Shown piece after piece: positions 18,530 to 27,790 of a stretch of 50,281 nt of DNA. Location of the stretch: contig CAIVJW010000273.1 of assembly GCA_903906315.1 (NCBI GenBank), positions 1 through 50,281 on the forward strand, read 5' to 3'. Every line of letters begins with the position of its first letter. Within the stretch, counting starts at the first letter, position 1. The translations under genes were made by a program, and so were the position numbers. This stretch comes from an uncultured delta proteobacterium (GTDB lineage: Bacteria; Myxococcota_A; Polyangia; Polyangiales; Polyangiaceae). A model generated the notes under the pieces. It made no database searches. It was not told the DNA's origin and was given only the letters and a program-made list of their open reading frames with translations.

Positions 18530-21500
18530 ATGCCGACCCACTGGCCGCTGGAGCTCGTCCCGCAGAACCTCGCGCGCTGCGGCGCGGTGCTCTGGCGCGG
18601 TCGCGGTGCGCTACAGGCGACCGTCGTGGTGAAGGCCACGTTCGGCCTCGTCGCGGATCAGCCCGCCAAGCGGCTCGGCCCGCAGGACCTCGTCCGCGTC
18701 GAGCGGCGGCGCGACGGCGATCCGGGCGCGAGCGTCGACGCCGCGAGCGAGATCGCGCCGTACCTCCTGCGCTGCGACGTCCTGCTCGCGGGTCGCGCGC
18801 ACACGTACGGCGCCCCCGCCCCGTCGATGGCCGTGCGCCTCGGCGTGTTCCGCGATACCTGGCTCCTGCAGAAGACTCTCCACATCTTCGGCGATCGCAC
18901 CGCGGCCGACGCGCCCCCGCGGCCCTTCGACGAGATGCCGCTCGTCTACGAGCGCGCCTTCGGAGGGCGCGGCGTCGAGGACAACCCCGTCGGGATCGGC
19001 GGCGTCGCCGGCTCGCGCACCCTGCCCAACGTGGTCGACTCGACCGATCCGCGGCGCCCCGCGGGCTTCGGGCCCATCGCGGCGGGCTGGGGTTCGCGGG
19101 CGAGGCTCCTGCGCGGCGTCGCGGCGCCCGCGATCGACTCGCGGGTGGTCGAGATCCCCGACGGCTTCGACTGGCGCTTCCTGCAGGCCGCGCCCGTCGA
19201 TCAGCAGATCGAGCCCCTCCGCGGCGACGAGTGGATCGTGCTCGAGGGCCTCCACCCGACGGCGCCCCGCTTCCGCACCCGCCTGCCCGGCGCGACGGCG
19301 CAGGCGCGCTGGTACGTGGCGGAAGGCGCCGCGCTCCGGCCGGGCGGCGTGGTCGAGCTGCGCGCCGACATGCTCGTCATCCACGCCGACCGCGCGATCT
19401 GCTCGGTGGTGTGGCGCGGCCACTTCCCGGTCGACGAGGCGCGGATCGCGCAGCTGCGCGTCCACGGGGGCGTCGCGCTCCCGGGGCGACCCATCGAGTG
19501 GCCCGACGCCCCGGCCGCGGCCGCACGGGGCGCATTGCCGGCGACGGCGACCGCGACGGCGATTTCGCCCGTAGCACGATCGGCCCCAGTCGTGCCACCG
19601 CCTCCGCCCATCCCGGTCCCCACGTCCGCGCGCGTCCGCGCGTCCGCGCCGGCTCGCGAGCCCACGCCCCCGCGCCCGCCGCCGCAGACCGCGATGCCCC
19701 CGCCGGCGACGCGCGCCCTCCCGCCCCCATCGCCCCCCCCGCCCGCGGAGAGGTCGGCGCCGCCGCCGGTCGAGCACGCGCTCGCGGGCACCGTCACCGC
19801 GACGTCGCCCTTCGCGATCGCCCGCCCGGCCCCCCTCTCGGGCGCCGCCGGCCCCGCCTCCGTCGAGCCCTTCCCGATCGCGCCGGCAGGCGCCGTACCT
19901 CGCGCCAGCGGCGACCTCCCCGGCGCACCGTGGAGCGTGCGGCGCCCGCCGGGGGCCGAAGCTCCGACCGCGCGAGCCGAAGATCCCGCCTTCCCCGAGT
20001 GGATCGCGTCGACGCTCCGTCCTTTCGTCGACGCTCCGCTCGACGAGACGTACCTGACCGACCCGCCCTCGCTGGCCGACGAAGAGACCACGCGCTCGGG
20101 CTCGCTCGAGGCGCACGCCGACGAGGCCCCCGGCAGCGAGCGCACGAGGCTCCTCGCGATGCCGGGCGCGCCACCGCCGCCCACCGCCGCGAGCGCGCTC
20201 CCCTTCGCGCCGCCCCCGCCGTCGCTCGCCCCCCCGGCGCCTCCGCCTCCGGGCATCGCGAGCGCGCTCCCCTTCGCGCCGCCCCCGCCGTCGGTCGAGC
20301 CGCCACCGCCGCCCGCGCCGGTGCCGCTACCGCCGCCCGCGCCGCCGCCTCCGCTGGCGCCGCCGCTCACCTTCCCGCCGGCCACGCGAGCGCCTTCCGA
20401 ACCGCCCGCGAGGCTCGCGCCCCCGCTCGTCGCAGCCGTACCGACCGTCGCGATCGCCTCGCCCGCTCCGCCGCCGTTGCGTTTCGCCACGCCCGCGGCG
20501 GTCGTCGACGGGCCCGAGGTCACGAACGAGGTGCGCGATCGCGTCCTCGCGCGGCTGCGAGCGGGCGAGGCGCTGCTCGGCGCGGACCTCGCCGGGGCCG
20601 ACCTGCGCGGGGTCGACTTCGGCGGCCGCGTGCTCGCCGGCGCGAAGCTCCAGGGCGCGAACCTCGCGCGGTGCAACTTCACCGAGACCCGCCTCTCGGG
20701 CGCGCGCCTCGAGGGCGCCGACCTCTCGGGCGCGGTGCTCGACGGGGCCGATCTCTCGAGCGCGGACCTCTCGCGCGCCAACCTCGCGGACGCGCGCCTC
20801 GAGGGCGCCCTGATCGGCGACGCGGTGCTCGCCGGCGCGCAGGGCCCCGGCGCTCGCTTCACGAACGCCCGCGGCCAGCGCGCGAGCTTCGCGCGCGGTC
20901 GCTGGGACGGCGCCTCGTTCGACGGGATGGACGCCCTCGGCGCCGATTTCACCGACGCCTCGATCGCCGCCGCGTCGTTCGCGGGAGCGTCGCTCTCCGG
21001 CGCGCGCTTCGGCCAGGCGCGCGGCGCCGAGGCGCACTTCGACCGCGCCGTGCTGCGCGACGCGACGCTCGACGGCGCCACGCTCGACCGCGCCTCGTTT
21101 CGCGGCGTCGACGCCACGTCGTCGGTCTGGGAGCGCGCCACGCTCGCCGGCGCGATCTTCGACGGCGCCTGCCTGAAGGGCGCGAACCTCGGCCGCGCCT
21201 CGTGCAAGGACGCGAGCTTCGACGACGCGGATCTCGGCGGCGCGAACCTGCAGCGCCTCGCCGGCGACGGCGCCTCGCTGCGCCGCGCGGGCCTCGAGGG
21301 CGCGGACCTGCGGCAGGCGAGGCTCCAGGGCGCGGCCTTCGACGAGGCCCGCATGGGCTGCCTCGTCGCCGCAAACGCCGACCTCACCGGAGCGAAGCTG
21401 CCCGGGGCGGACCTGCGCGGCGCGTCGATGCGCAACGCCCGCCTTCGCAAGGCCACGCTGCGCGGCGCGGTGCTCGACGGCGCCGACCTCCGCGACGCCG

Positions 21501-21595
21501 ACCTCGAGGAGGCCGATCTGCGCGGCGCTTCGCGCGTCGGGACGAAGACGAACGGGGCGAGGACGAAGGGTTTGCTCGAGGGACCCGACGGCTGA
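18530..21595 (+). CDS. DUF2169 domain protein fused to a pentapeptide-repeat array (T6SS-associated)
   Basis: 1021 residues in three parts. Residues ~1-320 are a DUF2169 domain (VVVKATFGL, MPLVYERAFGG, NPVGIGG, LPNVVDSTDPRRPAGFGPI). DUF2169 proteins act as T6SS effector adaptors in other bacteria, for example in Agrobacterium. Residues ~323-660 are a Pro/Ala-rich disordered linker with a duplicated ASALPFAPPPPS segment. Residues ~684-1003 are a pentapeptide-repeat array (A(D/N)LxG; for example GADLAGADLRG) predicted to form a right-handed beta-helix. It is the first gene of the cassette and precedes vgrG by 126 bp. It probably loads cargo on, or decorates, the VgrG spike; direct evidence is absent. 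Confidence 0.9.
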   Translation: MPTHWPLELVPQNLARCGAVLWRGRGALQATVVVKATFGLVADQPAKRLGPQDLVRVERRRDGDPGASVDAASEIAPYLLRCDVLLAGRAHTYGAPAPSMAVRLGVFRDTWLLQKTLHIFGDRTAADAPPRPFDEMPLVYERAFGGRGVEDNPVGIGGVAGSRTLPNVVDSTDPRRPAGFGPIAAGWGSRARLLRGVAAPAIDSRVVEIPDGFDWRFLQAAPVDQQIEPLRGDEWIVLEGLHPTAPRFRTRLPGATAQARWYVAEGAALRPGGVVELRADMLVIHADRAICSVVWRGHFPVDEARIAQLRVHGGVALPGRPIEWPDAPAAAARGALPATATATAISPVARSAPVVPPPPPIPVPTSARVRASAPAREPTPPRPPPQTAMPPPATRALPPPSPPPPAERSAPPPVEHALAGTVTATSPFAIARPAPLSGAAGPASVEPFPIAPAGAVPRASGDLPGAPWSVRRPPGAEAPTARAEDPAFPEWIASTLRPFVDAPLDETYLTDPPSLADEETTRSGSLEAHADEAPGSERTRLLAMPGAPPPPTAASALPFAPPPPSLAPPAPPPPGIASALPFAPPPPSVEPPPPPAPVPLPPPAPPPPLAPPLTFPPATRAPSEPPARLAPPLVAAVPTVAIASPAPPPLRFATPAAVVDGPEVTNEVRDRVLARLRAGEALLGADLAGADLRGVDFGGRVLAGAKLQGANLARCNFTETRLSGARLEGADLSGAVLDGADLSSADLSRANLADARLEGALIGDAVLAGAQGPGARFTNARGQRASFARGRWDGASFDGMDALGADFTDASIAAASFAGASLSGARFGQARGAEAHFDRAVLRDATLDGATLDRASFRGVDATSSVWERATLAGAIFDGACLKGANLGRASCKDASFDDADLGGANLQRLAGDGASLRRAGLEGADLRQARLQGAAFDEARMGCLVAANADLTGAKLPGADLRGASMRNARLRKATLRGAVLDGADLRDADLEEADLRGASRVGTKTNGARTKGLLEGPDG
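20188..20293 (+). repeat. 37-bp direct repeat inside the Pro-rich linker
   Basis: Identical 37-bp units at 20188-20224 and 20257-20293, offset by 69 bp, encode ASALPFAPPPPS twice. They show a recent in-frame duplication in the linker between the DUF2169 domain and the pentapeptide array. Slippage or recombination here could vary linker length between strains. Confidence 0.85.
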
Positions 21596-21644
21596 TCGCG
21601 ACGCCGTGACGCGCCGACGCCGCGCGCGCGCGACGGCGCTCGGA

Positions 21645-21673
21645 TTGGATCCGCGCGCGAACCAAGCTAGCGT
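21645..21673 (+). promoter_or_regulatory. Possible promoter upstream of vgrG
   Basis: TTGGAT (21645-21650) and TAGCGT (21668-21673) are 17 bp apart in the 126-bp gap before vgrG. The -10 match is weak, so this is tentative. If real, vgrG and downstream genes could be transcribed separately from the first DUF2169 gene. Confidence 0.25.
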
Positions 21674-21721
21674 CGCGGGATTCGGCCGGCGCGTGCCCGA
21701 CCGTGCGAGGAGAGCGGCGCG

Positions 21722-24043
21722 ATGAAGGACCTCTTCACCATTCAATCGAGCGTGCTCCCGGACGACACGCGGGTCGTCGGCTTCCGCGGCACCGAGGGCC
21801 TGTCCCGCCCCTACTTCTTCGAGATCTGGATCTCCGTCCCCAGCGACGCGGCCGACTTCGACATGGCCGACGCGATCGGCGCGCGCACGAGCCTCCTCGT
21901 CGACCGCGGCGACCCGGGCCACCCGCCGTACGCCGTCCACGGCCTGCTCTGGACGCTCGAGCTGCTGCTCGAGTCGAACGGTCGCGGCCTGTTCCGAGCC
22001 GAGCTCGTCCCGCACCTCACCCAGCTCACCCAGACGCTGCACAGCCGGATCTTCACGAAGAAGACGCTGCCGGAGATCCTCCGGGCCACGCTCGAGGACG
22101 GCGGCCTCTCCTCGGACGACTACGAGCTCCGCCTCGACAAGTCGTACAAGCCCGAGGAGCACGTCTGCCAGTATCGAGAGAGCCACTTCGACTTCGTGTC
22201 TCGCTGGCTCGAGCGCGAAGGCATCTACTACTTCTTCGAGCAAGGCGAAGATCGCGAGAAGCTCGTCATCACCGACCACAAGGCCGCGCACGAGCCGCTC
22301 CGCGAGGGCGGCGTGCGCTACCACCCGACGGCCGGGCACGACGTCTCGGCACGCGAGTCCTTCAGCGCCTTCTCGTGCCGCCACGTCTCGCTGCCCGCGA
22401 GCGTGAGGCTCGTCGACTACGACTACCTGAAGCCGACGCTGGAGGTCGCCGGGACCGCGCCGGTCTCGACGACCGGGCTCGGCGAGATCACCGAGCACGC
22501 CGCCCGCTTCTTCACGCCCGACGAAGGCAAGCGGCTCGCCAAGCTGCGCGCCGAGGAGCTGCTCGCCCAGCGCGTCGTCTTCCACGCCTCGGGCGCCGTG
22601 CTGCACCTGCGCTCGGGGTACCTCTTCGACCTCGAGGATCACCCCCGCCAGAGCTTCAACGCCCGCTACCTCGTCACCGAGCTCACCCACACGGGCAACC
22701 AGGGCGCGTCCACCGCGGAGATCCGCGCGATCACCGGCCTCGAGGGCAGCGACGTCTACCGCGTCGACCTCACGGCCGTCTCGGCCGACGTCCAGTTCCG
22801 CCCGCCGCGCCGCACCGCGTGGCCGCGCATCTACGGCTTCGAGAATGGCACCGTCGACGGCGAGGCGGACAGCGAATACGCGCAGATCGACGATCACGGG
22901 CGCTACTCGGTGAAGTTCCGCTTCGACGAGAGCGAGCTGCGTGACGGCAAGGCGTCGACCTACGTGCGCATGTCGCAGCCCCACGGCGGCGGCGTCGAAG
23001 GCTGGCACTTCCCCCTCCGCAAAGGCACCGAGGTCCTCTTCACGTTCCTCGGCGGCGACCCCGACCGCCCCGTGATCGCGGGCGTCGTGCCCAACGCCCA
23101 CACGCCGAGCCCGGTCACCCGCGGCAACCACACGACGAACGTCATCCAGACCGGCGGGCGCAACCGCTTCGAGCTCGAGGACAAGGCCGGCTCGGAGTTC
23201 ATCTCGCTGAAGACGCCCCACACCAGCACGATGATCCGCATGGGCGCGCCCAACGACGAGCACAACATGATCATCCGCACCGACGGCCACACGCTGCTCG
23301 ACGCGGGCGAGGACTGGGACGTCACCGTCGGAGGCCACCTCGACGAGCAGGTGACCGGCGAGGTCACCGAGACCTACCGGCAAACCCGCGAGACGAAGGT
23401 CCGGAGCGACGACACGCTCGAGGTGCTCGAGGGCAACCTCATGATCGACGTGAAGACCGGCTTCCGTCGGTCGCTCATCAAGACCCAGGACGTCACCAAC
23501 GTCGAAGGCTCGCTCTGGTCGGTCGGCGTGCCCGAGGGCCAGATGCTCCAGAGCTGCAAGGGCCCGTGGACGGTGGGAGTCTCGGAGGGCGCGGCCAAGA
23601 TCACCGCGCACGAGGCCATCGAGATCAAGGCCGAGACGGGCGAGATCAAGATCGAAGCGCCCTTGAGCGACGTGATCATCAAGGCCATCAACATCGAGTC
23701 GAAGGCCTCAGGCAAGTGGAAGTGGGAGTTCCTCGGCGACGCCGTCGGGCTCACCGTCGGGGCCACGAGCGAGACGCTCATCGGCGGCAAGAACGAGAAC
23801 ATCATCGGCCTGAAGGCGGAGATGCTCGTCGGCGGCAAGATCGAGATCATGGTCGGCCCGGTGTTCGAGCACAGCGTCCTCGGGATGAAGCACGGCATTC
23901 TCGGCATCGAGACCGCTGCGCTCAAGGAGCACAATGCTGCGCTCGAGCTCGACAACAAGCTGACCAAGATCCAGGAGGGCGCCACGCACATCACGATGAA
24001 CACGCTCAACTTGACGACCGTCGCGCTCTTCATGGTCACCTGA
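21722..24043 (+). CDS. vgrG: Type VI secretion system spike protein VgrG
   Basis: 773 residues. The gp27-like N-terminal half includes FRGTEGLSRPYFFEI, VCQYRESHFDFVSRWLEREGIYYFFE and LVDYDYLKPTLEV. The gp5 OB-fold is at ~370-465 (WPRIYGFENG...GRYSVKFRFD...VRMSQPHGGG, GDPDRPVIAGVVPN), followed by the VgrG needle (NVIQTGGRNRFELEDKAGSEFI). A C-terminal extension of ~150 residues contains short repeats (EIKAETGEIKIEAP, GLTVGATSETLIGGKNENIIG) that look like more beta-helix, with no enzymatic motif I recognise. It forms the trimeric tip of the T6SS tube. AGGAGA precedes the ATG. No tss structural genes are in the window, so this is an orphan spike locus. Confidence 0.96.
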   Translation: MKDLFTIQSSVLPDDTRVVGFRGTEGLSRPYFFEIWISVPSDAADFDMADAIGARTSLLVDRGDPGHPPYAVHGLLWTLELLLESNGRGLFRAELVPHLTQLTQTLHSRIFTKKTLPEILRATLEDGGLSSDDYELRLDKSYKPEEHVCQYRESHFDFVSRWLEREGIYYFFEQGEDREKLVITDHKAAHEPLREGGVRYHPTAGHDVSARESFSAFSCRHVSLPASVRLVDYDYLKPTLEVAGTAPVSTTGLGEITEHAARFFTPDEGKRLAKLRAEELLAQRVVFHASGAVLHLRSGYLFDLEDHPRQSFNARYLVTELTHTGNQGASTAEIRAITGLEGSDVYRVDLTAVSADVQFRPPRRTAWPRIYGFENGTVDGEADSEYAQIDDHGRYSVKFRFDESELRDGKASTYVRMSQPHGGGVEGWHFPLRKGTEVLFTFLGGDPDRPVIAGVVPNAHTPSPVTRGNHTTNVIQTGGRNRFELEDKAGSEFISLKTPHTSTMIRMGAPNDEHNMIIRTDGHTLLDAGEDWDVTVGGHLDEQVTGEVTETYRQTRETKVRSDDTLEVLEGNLMIDVKTGFRRSLIKTQDVTNVEGSLWSVGVPEGQMLQSCKGPWTVGVSEGAAKITAHEAIEIKAETGEIKIEAPLSDVIIKAINIESKASGKWKWEFLGDAVGLTVGATSETLIGGKNENIIGLKAEMLVGGKIEIMVGPVFEHSVLGMKHGILGIETAALKEHNAALELDNKLTKIQEGATHITMNTLNLTTVALFMVT

Positions 24044-24056
24044 AGCCGCCGATCGC

Positions 24057-26711
24057 ATGAAGACGATCAAGCCGCAGCGCCTCGGCGTACTGACCCGCAC
24101 GTTCGAGGCGAGCGGGCGCGTGCAGCTCTGCGTGACGGGCCTCGTCGCGATGCCCTTCGACGCGCCGCGCGCGCTGATGCACGAGGCCAGTCTGTGGAAG
24201 ATGCTCGCCGCCGAGCTCGGCCGGGACACGCCGCCCGACCTCGGCATGCCGAAGCCCCGAGGCGAGCTCCTCGTCACGGGCAGCGCCTACGCGCGCGGCG
24301 GGGCGCCGCAGCCGGCGGTGTCGGTGCGCGTCGCGCTCGGGCAAATCGACAAGACGCTGTGGGTCGTCGGCGACCGGCACTGGAACGGTAGCGTCGCGTC
24401 GGACCCGATCCCCTTCACCGATCATCCCGTGACGTGGGCCGGGGCGTTCGGCGGCGCGGGCCACGCGGTCAACCCCGCGGGCAAGGGCCTCGCGCCGCTC
24501 GCGACCGACGCGGGACCGCAGCACCCGCTGCCGAACGTCGAGGACCCGAAGCACCTCGTCCGGTCGCCGAAGGACCGCCCCGCCCCGGTCGGCTTCGCTC
24601 CGTACGGCCTCGACTCCCCGCTCCGACAGGCGAGGTCGGGCACCTACGACGACGCCTGGCTCGAGCAGCAGTTCCCCGGCCTGCCGCTCGATTTCGACTT
24701 CGAGTACTACAGCGTCGCACCGCTCGATCAGCGCCTCGACGGCTACTTCCGCGGCGACGAGGCGTTCCGCGTCGAGCACATGCACCCGGACAAGCCGCTC
24801 CTCGAGGGGCGCCTGCCCGGGATCGTGGCGCGGGTGTTCGTGCGGACGAAGGGCGAAGACGCGCTCCGCGAGGTGCCGATGCGGCTCGAGACCGTGCAGC
24901 TCCTCCCGCGCGCCGAGCGCGCGCTGATCCTGTTCCGCGGGGTGACCGAGGTCGTCGAGGACGACGCCTCCGACGTGGTGCAGCTCGTCGCCGGGTGCGA
25001 GGCGATCGGCGCGCCGCGCTCGGTCGCTCACTACCGCGCCGTGCTCGAGGAGCGCCTCGACAAGAAGCGCGGCGCGCTCGCGTCGCTGCGCGACTCGGAC
25101 CTGATGCCCGAGGGCGAGGCGGGCAAGACGTCGATCGCCGAGCTCGTCGACGAGGACCTCGGCACGCCCTTCGAGGACCTGAAGCGCCAGAACATGCGGC
25201 GCAAGGCAGAGGCCGAGCTCGACGCGACGCGGGCGCGCATCCGCGCGGCGGGCCTCGACCCGGACGAGCACCTGCCGGCCGAGCTGCCGCCCGACCCGTC
25301 GTACGCGGTCGCGTCGCTCGACGACCTCGAGGACACGGTCCTGCGCGCGCACGAGCAGATCGAGGCCGCCAAGGTGACCGGCGAGGCGAAGCGCAAGGAG
25401 GCCGAGGCGGGCGCGCGCAAGCAGATGGCCGACGCCGGCCTCGACTTCGACGCCGCCGTGGAGGCGCAGAAGAAGAAGGGCGGCGGCCCGCCGAAGCTCA
25501 CGGCCGCGGGCGAGCTCTCGCGGCTGCGCGACCTCGCGACGCTCTCGGAGAACGGCGGCGTCCCGCTACCCACGGTGACCGCAGCGCTGGCCGACCCTCG
25601 CCTGCCCGGCAAGCTCCAGGCGGCCGAGGACGCGACGCGCGACGCGTACCGCAGGAACGCGCACCGCATGAACGCGGCGGACGCGTCCGATCGCCCGACG
25701 ACGGAGCGGGCGCGCGTCGAGCTCCCCGCCGGCGCGGCGGGCGGGGTCAGCTTCGCGCGGCGCGACCTCACGGGGGTGGATCTCTCGGGGCTCGACCTCC
25801 GCGGCATCGACCTCCGCGACGCGTTCCTCGAGGCCGCGAGCCTCGCCGGCGCGAACCTCGCCGGCGCGGACCTCGGCAACGCCGTGCTCGCGCGCGCGGA
25901 TCTCTCGGGCGCCGACCTCACGGGCGCCCGGCTCGCCGGGGCGAACCTCGGCAAGGCCACGCTGCGCGGCGCGAAGCTCGGCGGGGGCGCCGACCTCACG
26001 GGCGCCATCCTCGGCGGCGCCGATCTCACCGAGGCGAGCTTCGCCGGCGCGCGCCTCGTCCGCACCGACGTCTCGGAGGCCGTCTTCCGCGACACCGACT
26101 TCACCGGCGTAATCGGCGAGAACCTCACCTTCATGGCCTCGGATCTGCGAGGCCTGAAGCTCGCGGGCGCGTCGCTCCGCAAGTGCAATTTCATCGACGT
26201 CGACCTCGGCGGCGTGGACCTCGAAGGCGCCGATCTCGAAGGCGCCGCCTTCGTCGGGGTCCGCGCCGATCGCGCGATCTTCCGCCGCGCGAAGCTCGCG
26301 AAGCTGCGCGTCGTGAAGGACTCCACCCTCGAAGGCGCCGATTTCACCGGCGCTCACCTCGAACAGGCCAATCTGCGCGGCACGAAGCTCGCGGGCGCGG
26401 ACTTCAGCGGCGCGGAGCTCGGCGGCGCGGACCTGAGCGAGTGCGATCTGCGGGGCGCGCGCTTCTACCGCGCGACGGGCCGCGAGGTGCGCATGACCAA
26501 GGCCGACCTGTCGCAGGCGAGCCTCGTCGGGGCGAACCTGATGTTCGCGCTCCTCGATCGGGCGAAGCTCCACGGCACGAGCTTCCTCGGCGCCAACCTC
26601 TTCCGCGCCGACCTCGCGAAGGTCGACGTCGACGGCGCGACGGTGACGACCGAGGCCAACCTGAAGCAGATCCGGTTCGTCAAGGCGCGGAGGGCGAGTG
26701 CAAAGGGCTGA
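24057..26711 (+). CDS. Second DUF2169-pentapeptide repeat fusion (T6SS-associated)
   Basis: 884 residues. An N-terminal DUF2169 domain (~1-330: ALMHEASLWKM, WNGSVASDPIPFTDHPVTWAGAFGG, HPLPNVEDPKHLV, PVGFAPYGLDS) is followed by a charged, helical middle (~330-560, coiled-coil-like) and a pentapeptide array (~566-870). It starts 13 bp after vgrG and overlaps the next gene by 14 bp, so it is translated within the same operon. Unlike the first fusion, the linker is helical rather than Pro-rich, so the two are paralogues with different joints. The role is probably a VgrG-linked adaptor or structural cargo. Confidence 0.9.
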   Translation: MKTIKPQRLGVLTRTFEASGRVQLCVTGLVAMPFDAPRALMHEASLWKMLAAELGRDTPPDLGMPKPRGELLVTGSAYARGGAPQPAVSVRVALGQIDKTLWVVGDRHWNGSVASDPIPFTDHPVTWAGAFGGAGHAVNPAGKGLAPLATDAGPQHPLPNVEDPKHLVRSPKDRPAPVGFAPYGLDSPLRQARSGTYDDAWLEQQFPGLPLDFDFEYYSVAPLDQRLDGYFRGDEAFRVEHMHPDKPLLEGRLPGIVARVFVRTKGEDALREVPMRLETVQLLPRAERALILFRGVTEVVEDDASDVVQLVAGCEAIGAPRSVAHYRAVLEERLDKKRGALASLRDSDLMPEGEAGKTSIAELVDEDLGTPFEDLKRQNMRRKAEAELDATRARIRAAGLDPDEHLPAELPPDPSYAVASLDDLEDTVLRAHEQIEAAKVTGEAKRKEAEAGARKQMADAGLDFDAAVEAQKKKGGGPPKLTAAGELSRLRDLATLSENGGVPLPTVTAALADPRLPGKLQAAEDATRDAYRRNAHRMNAADASDRPTTERARVELPAGAAGGVSFARRDLTGVDLSGLDLRGIDLRDAFLEAASLAGANLAGADLGNAVLARADLSGADLTGARLAGANLGKATLRGAKLGGGADLTGAILGGADLTEASFAGARLVRTDVSEAVFRDTDFTGVIGENLTFMASDLRGLKLAGASLRKCNFIDVDLGGVDLEGADLEGAAFVGVRADRAIFRRAKLAKLRVVKDSTLEGADFTGAHLEQANLRGTKLAGADFSGAELGGADLSECDLRGARFYRATGREVRMTKADLSQASLVGANLMFALLDRAKLHGTSFLGANLFRADLAKVDVDGATVTTEANLKQIRFVKARRASAKG

Positions 26712-27747
26712 GATCGAGGCGCGGGTCCGGGGCGGCGATCACGTCGAGGGCGCGGACCTCGCCGGGGTCGAGCTGTCCGGCGCCGTGCTCGCGGGCGGCA
26801 TCCTCGAGCGCGTGAGCTTCGCGGGGGCGCGGTTGGCGGGCGCGTCGTTCAAGGAGACGCTGCTCCACGAGTGCGACCTCACGGGCGCCGACCTCACGGG
26901 CGCCGACCTGACGCGCGCGACCTTTCACAAGTGCGCCCTCACCGGGGCGTCGCTCCGCGGCGCGCGGATGGTGAAGGCGAAGCTCCTGTCGTCGAGCCTC
27001 GCGGGCGCCGACTTCGACGGCGCGCGAATGGCGCTCGCGGTGCTCGAGCACGTCGACCTCACCGGCGCGCGGCTCACGACGGTGAACCTCGACCGCGCCG
27101 CGATCCTGTCGGCCAAGCTCGACCGCACGAGCTTCGCGGGCGCGCGCCTCGCGCAGACGACGGTCCTCGACGCGGATTTCACCACGGCCGACCTCACGGG
27201 CGCGCGCTTCGAGCTCGCGGTGCTGGTCGGGTCGAAGCTCGCCGGCCGCGACCTCTCGGGCCTCGCGCTCGGCGGCTCGCAGCTCACCGGCTGCGACCTC
27301 AAGGGCTGCAACTTCGCCGGCGCCGATCTCGCGCAGGTGGGCTTCAAGGGCGCCGACCTGACGGGGGCGAACCTCGAGGGCGCGCGCCTCGCGACGGCGC
27401 TCTTCGTCGAGGCGAAGCTCGTCGGCGCCGTGCTGCGCGACGCGCAGGCCCCGCAGGCGCTCTTCGTCGGGGCCGACCTCTCGGGCGCCGACTGCTCGGG
27501 CGCAAACCTGGATCAGGCCATCTTCTCGAAGGCCACCTGCCGCGGCACCCTCTTCCGCGGCGCCGGCCTGACCTACGCCGACTTCAGCCACGCGGACGTG
27601 TCCGAGGCCGTGTTCCTCGGCGCGACGCTGTTCCGCGCGCGCTTCCACTCCACCAAGGAGACGGGCACGATCTTCGGCACCCGCGCGCTCGCGCTGGGCG
27701 ACGACGAGCTGCTCGCCGAGGCGGAGCGATGGCGCCCCTCGCACTGA
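26698..27747 (+). CDS. Stand-alone pentapeptide-repeat protein
   Basis: 349 residues, almost entirely pentapeptide repeats from about 18 to 320 (for example DLTGADLTGADL, ADLTGANLEGARL), forming one long predicted right-handed quadrilateral beta-helix. It has no other domain and no signal peptide. The GTG start at 26698 overlaps the end of the upstream DUF2169 gene by 14 bp (translational coupling). It may be secreted, or may assemble with the arrays of the two DUF2169 proteins; neither is shown. A DNA-gyrase-mimic role of Qnr/MfpA type is possible in principle but the operon context argues for T6SS. Confidence 0.88.
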   Translation: MQRAEIEARVRGGDHVEGADLAGVELSGAVLAGGILERVSFAGARLAGASFKETLLHECDLTGADLTGADLTRATFHKCALTGASLRGARMVKAKLLSSSLAGADFDGARMALAVLEHVDLTGARLTTVNLDRAAILSAKLDRTSFAGARLAQTTVLDADFTTADLTGARFELAVLVGSKLAGRDLSGLALGGSQLTGCDLKGCNFAGADLAQVGFKGADLTGANLEGARLATALFVEAKLVGAVLRDAQAPQALFVGADLSGADCSGANLDQAIFSKATCRGTLFRGAGLTYADFSHADVSEAVFLGATLFRARFHSTKETGTIFGTRALALGDDELLAEAERWRPSH

Positions 27748-27790
27748 TCCCGCGACCGACACCGACCGACGCACCCGAAGGGACGACGAC

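Noticed and set aside
20327-23611. A 1094-codon minus-strand frame across the DUF2169 gene and vgrG
   Set aside because: It is a shadow of the GC-rich plus-strand codons, with Glu/Ala/Arg/Val monotony and no recognised motif, while the plus strand encodes clear DUF2169, pentapeptide and VgrG domains.
26698-27747. Qnr/MfpA-like gyrase-protection protein
   Set aside because: The fold is shared, but translational coupling with DUF2169, DUF3540 and DUF4150 genes argues for a T6SS role; no resistance context is present.
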